Below are positions 62,654 to 64,000 of a stretch of 64,000 nucleotides of DNA, piece by piece. The notes below the pieces were generated by a model. It worked only from the letters and a program-made list of their open reading frames with translations. It made no database searches and was not told where the DNA came from. Source of the DNA: Arthrobacter sp. AFG7.2 (GTDB lineage: Bacteria; Actinomycetota; Actinomycetes; Actinomycetales; Micrococcaceae); NCBI RefSeq assembly GCF_002892835.1, contig NZ_PJMB01000005.1, forward strand, positions 124,001 to 188,000, written 5' to 3'. Made by a program: the position numbers and the translations under genes. The stretch's first letter is position 1. The number at the start of each line of letters is the position of its first letter.

Positions 62654-63613
62654 CTACGGCGCGATGGTCCGGACAGGCGCGCCCGCAAGCCATGCGGTAA
62701 CGTCCTCGAAAGCGCCGCCATAGAACTGCCGGTAGCTTTCGCGCGTGACGTAGCCCAGGTGCGGTGTGAGCACCGTATTGGGTGCGGCCAGGAGCGGGTG
62801 TCCCGCCTGCAGAGGTTCCTGGTCGAAAACGTCCAGCGCTGCTCCGCGGATCCAGCCTTCGCCCAAGGCCTTCAGCAGGGCATCCTGGTTGACCAGCGGG
62901 CCCCTGGCAGTGTTCACCAGAAGGCCCTCGGGTCCCAGCAGCCGCAGTTCCTTTTCTCCGACCGTGTCCACTGAGCGTTCGGAAAGCCGCAGGTGCAGGG
63001 TGGCGACGTCCGAGAGGCGGAACAGGTCTTCCTTGGCCACCAGCCGTGCACCCGCTTCCTCCGCTGCTGCAGCCGTCAGGTTCTGGCTCCAAGCCAGCAC
63101 CTCCATCCCGAAGGCTTGCCCGTACGCCGCGATCCTCCGGCCGATCTTGCCAAGCCCCACCACACCCAGGGTTTTCCCGGCCAGTTCGAAGCCCACTGAG
63201 GTCTGCCAGGTGCCGGCGCGCAGGGAGTTCTCTTCGGCCGGAAGGTTCCGGGCGAGGGCCAGCAGGAGTGCCCACGTCAGCTCGGGGGCAGCGGCAGGGG
63301 AACCGGGAGTGCCGCAGACGGTGACGCCCTGCTGAGCTGCGGCCGCAACATCGATGGCGGCATTCGCCATCCCCGTGGTCACCAGCAGCTGGAGTGCAGG
63401 GAGCTTTTCCAACACCTCGCGCGGAAAAGCGGTGCGCTCCCGCATGGCAACCACGATGGTGATATCCGTCAATGCGGCCACCAGGGCCTCCGGTGACGCG
63501 AAGGGTTCACGGTACGTGATCACCGTGACGCCCTCGGCCTCCAGGGCCGCCCAGTCGGCAAAACCATGGGCTACATCCTGGTAGTCATCGAGGATGGCGA
63601 GGCGGTGCTGCAT
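62654..63613 (-). CDS. D-2-hydroxyacid dehydrogenase-family protein
   Basis: 319 residues from ATG 63613 with AAGGAC 8 nt upstream. The Rossmann motif is GKTLGVVGLGKIGRRIAAYGQAFGMEVLAWS. Catalytic Arg is in LHLRLSERS, Glu in FDQEPLQAGHPL and His in LTPHLGYVT. It reduces a 2-ketoacid or oxidises a D-hydroxyacid with NAD(P)H. Related to SerA/GyaR but the substrate is unknown. Convergent with the ROK gene, 5 nt apart. Confidence 0.88.
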   Translation of the reverse strand: MQHRLAILDDYQDVAHGFADWAALEAEGVTVITYREPFASPEALVAALTDITIVVAMRERTAFPREVLEKLPALQLLVTTGMANAAIDVAAAAQQGVTVCGTPGSPAAAPELTWALLLALARNLPAEENSLRAGTWQTSVGFELAGKTLGVVGLGKIGRRIAAYGQAFGMEVLAWSQNLTAAAAEEAGARLVAKEDLFRLSDVATLHLRLSERSVDTVGEKELRLLGPEGLLVNTARGPLVNQDALLKALGEGWIRGAALDVFDQEPLQAGHPLLAAPNTVLTPHLGYVTRESYRQFYGGAFEDVTAWLAGAPVRTIAP

Positions 63614-63756
63614 GGCGTTTGTCCTTCGTCCGGATCTCCCTGGCGTGAAGTTCATCGTAAGGCAAGCGTCACTGGCGGACCTCGTGAAACCGCTGTGCGG
63701 CCCGGCGTGATAGCAATGGGAGTGATGAAACCACCGCCAAACCGGTTCTCCTCCCT

Positions 63757-64000
63757 GTGAGCGGCCGCATCCTCGCCCGGATTCCCAACAGCTGGATCCT
63801 GCTGGCATGCCTCGGGTTGCTGGCCCTCAACCTGCGGGGCCCGTTTGTGGCGGTTGCCCCCGTGGTGGACCTGATGCAGGCGGAGCTCAACTTCTCGCCG
63901 GTCCTGTTGGGGCTCCTGACCAGCATCCCGGTGCTCTGCTTCTCCCTGGCCGCCCCTTTGGCGTCCCTGGCTGCCAGGAGGTTTGGCGCCGAGTTCGCCG
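63757..64000 (+). CDS. MFS transporter, CynX/NimT-like (N-terminal part)
   Basis: Cut by the right edge; 81 codons seen from GTG 63757. The sequence has two membrane segments: SWILLACLGLLALNLRGPFVAVAPVVDLMQ and PVLLGLLTSIPVLCFSLAAPLASLAARRFG. NLRGPFVAVAPVVDLM is characteristic of the cyanate/2-nitroimidazole transporter group. The start is uncertain and has no strong ribosome site. Confidence 0.75.
   Translation, partial: MSGRILARIPNSWILLACLGLLALNLRGPFVAVAPVVDLMQAELNFSPVLLGLLTSIPVLCFSLAAPLASLAARRFGAEFA

Overview
The window is high-GC DNA with dense, mostly short-spaced genes, GTG/TTG starts and many leaderless-looking promoters. PurS/PurQ/PurL split FGAM synthase, an ANTAR regulator, DUF3151, a fused aspartokinase and a DnaX with a very long Ala/Pro-rich tail all point to an actinobacterium. 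Protein style and gene order suggest Micrococcaceae, most likely Arthrobacter or Pseudarthrobacter. It looks like ordinary chromosome: I see no phage, insertion sequence, integrase or CRISPR array.

Layout. 1-1660: start of a membrane (sensor kinase-like) gene divergent from a secreted HbpS/GlcG-type haem-binding protein, then an ankyrin lipoprotein. 1676-5285: thiolase and two CoA-transferase subunits divergent from an IclR regulator, with a matched palindrome at each end of the shared promoter region. 5394-12855: housekeeping (nadE, pyrE, TrmH-like methylase, class II aldolase) with a GAF-ANTAR/STAS-like pair and a Tat-exported hydrolase. 12981-17988: a MetE-like methionine synthase whose leader carries a SAM-I-clan riboswitch, a secreted M14 carboxypeptidase and purA. 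18387-23867: ECF sigma factor with a membrane partner, then small metabolic and hypothetical genes. 23940-27278: purSQL.

27560-34243 is the most unusual segment. A large secreted subtilisin-like protease (28001-31129) converges on an operon of an OhrR-like MarR regulator, a lipoprotein with a subtilisin-inhibitor (SSI) domain, a DNA-glycosylase-annotated protein, and a second SSI-like protein that lacks a signal peptide and one disulfide pair. Two tandem paralogous small genes run divergently from the regulator.

34355-43233: lysC (with a probable internal beta-subunit start), an ABC exporter pair, recR, dnaX, the 4.5S SRP RNA and tRNA-Ser(GGA). 43296-53128: envelope functions (M23 peptidase with a repeat-rich tail, Stealth phosphotransferase, LytR_C protein), redox and regulatory genes. 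53355-56616: GT4 glycosyltransferase and a glycogen-debranching-type enzyme. 57251-64000: a ROK repressor divergent from a tightly coupled operon of two sugar-isomerase-fold proteins and two Gfo/Idh/MocA dehydrogenases, which resembles a 3-keto-sugar catabolic module, followed by a hydroxyacid dehydrogenase and an MFS transporter cut by the window end.

Two genome-wide habits show up. At least eleven genes have a TANNNT hexamer ending exactly 6 nt before the start codon (leaderless grammar). Convergent genes are separated by long perfect hairpins, three of which begin with ACGACGGCG.
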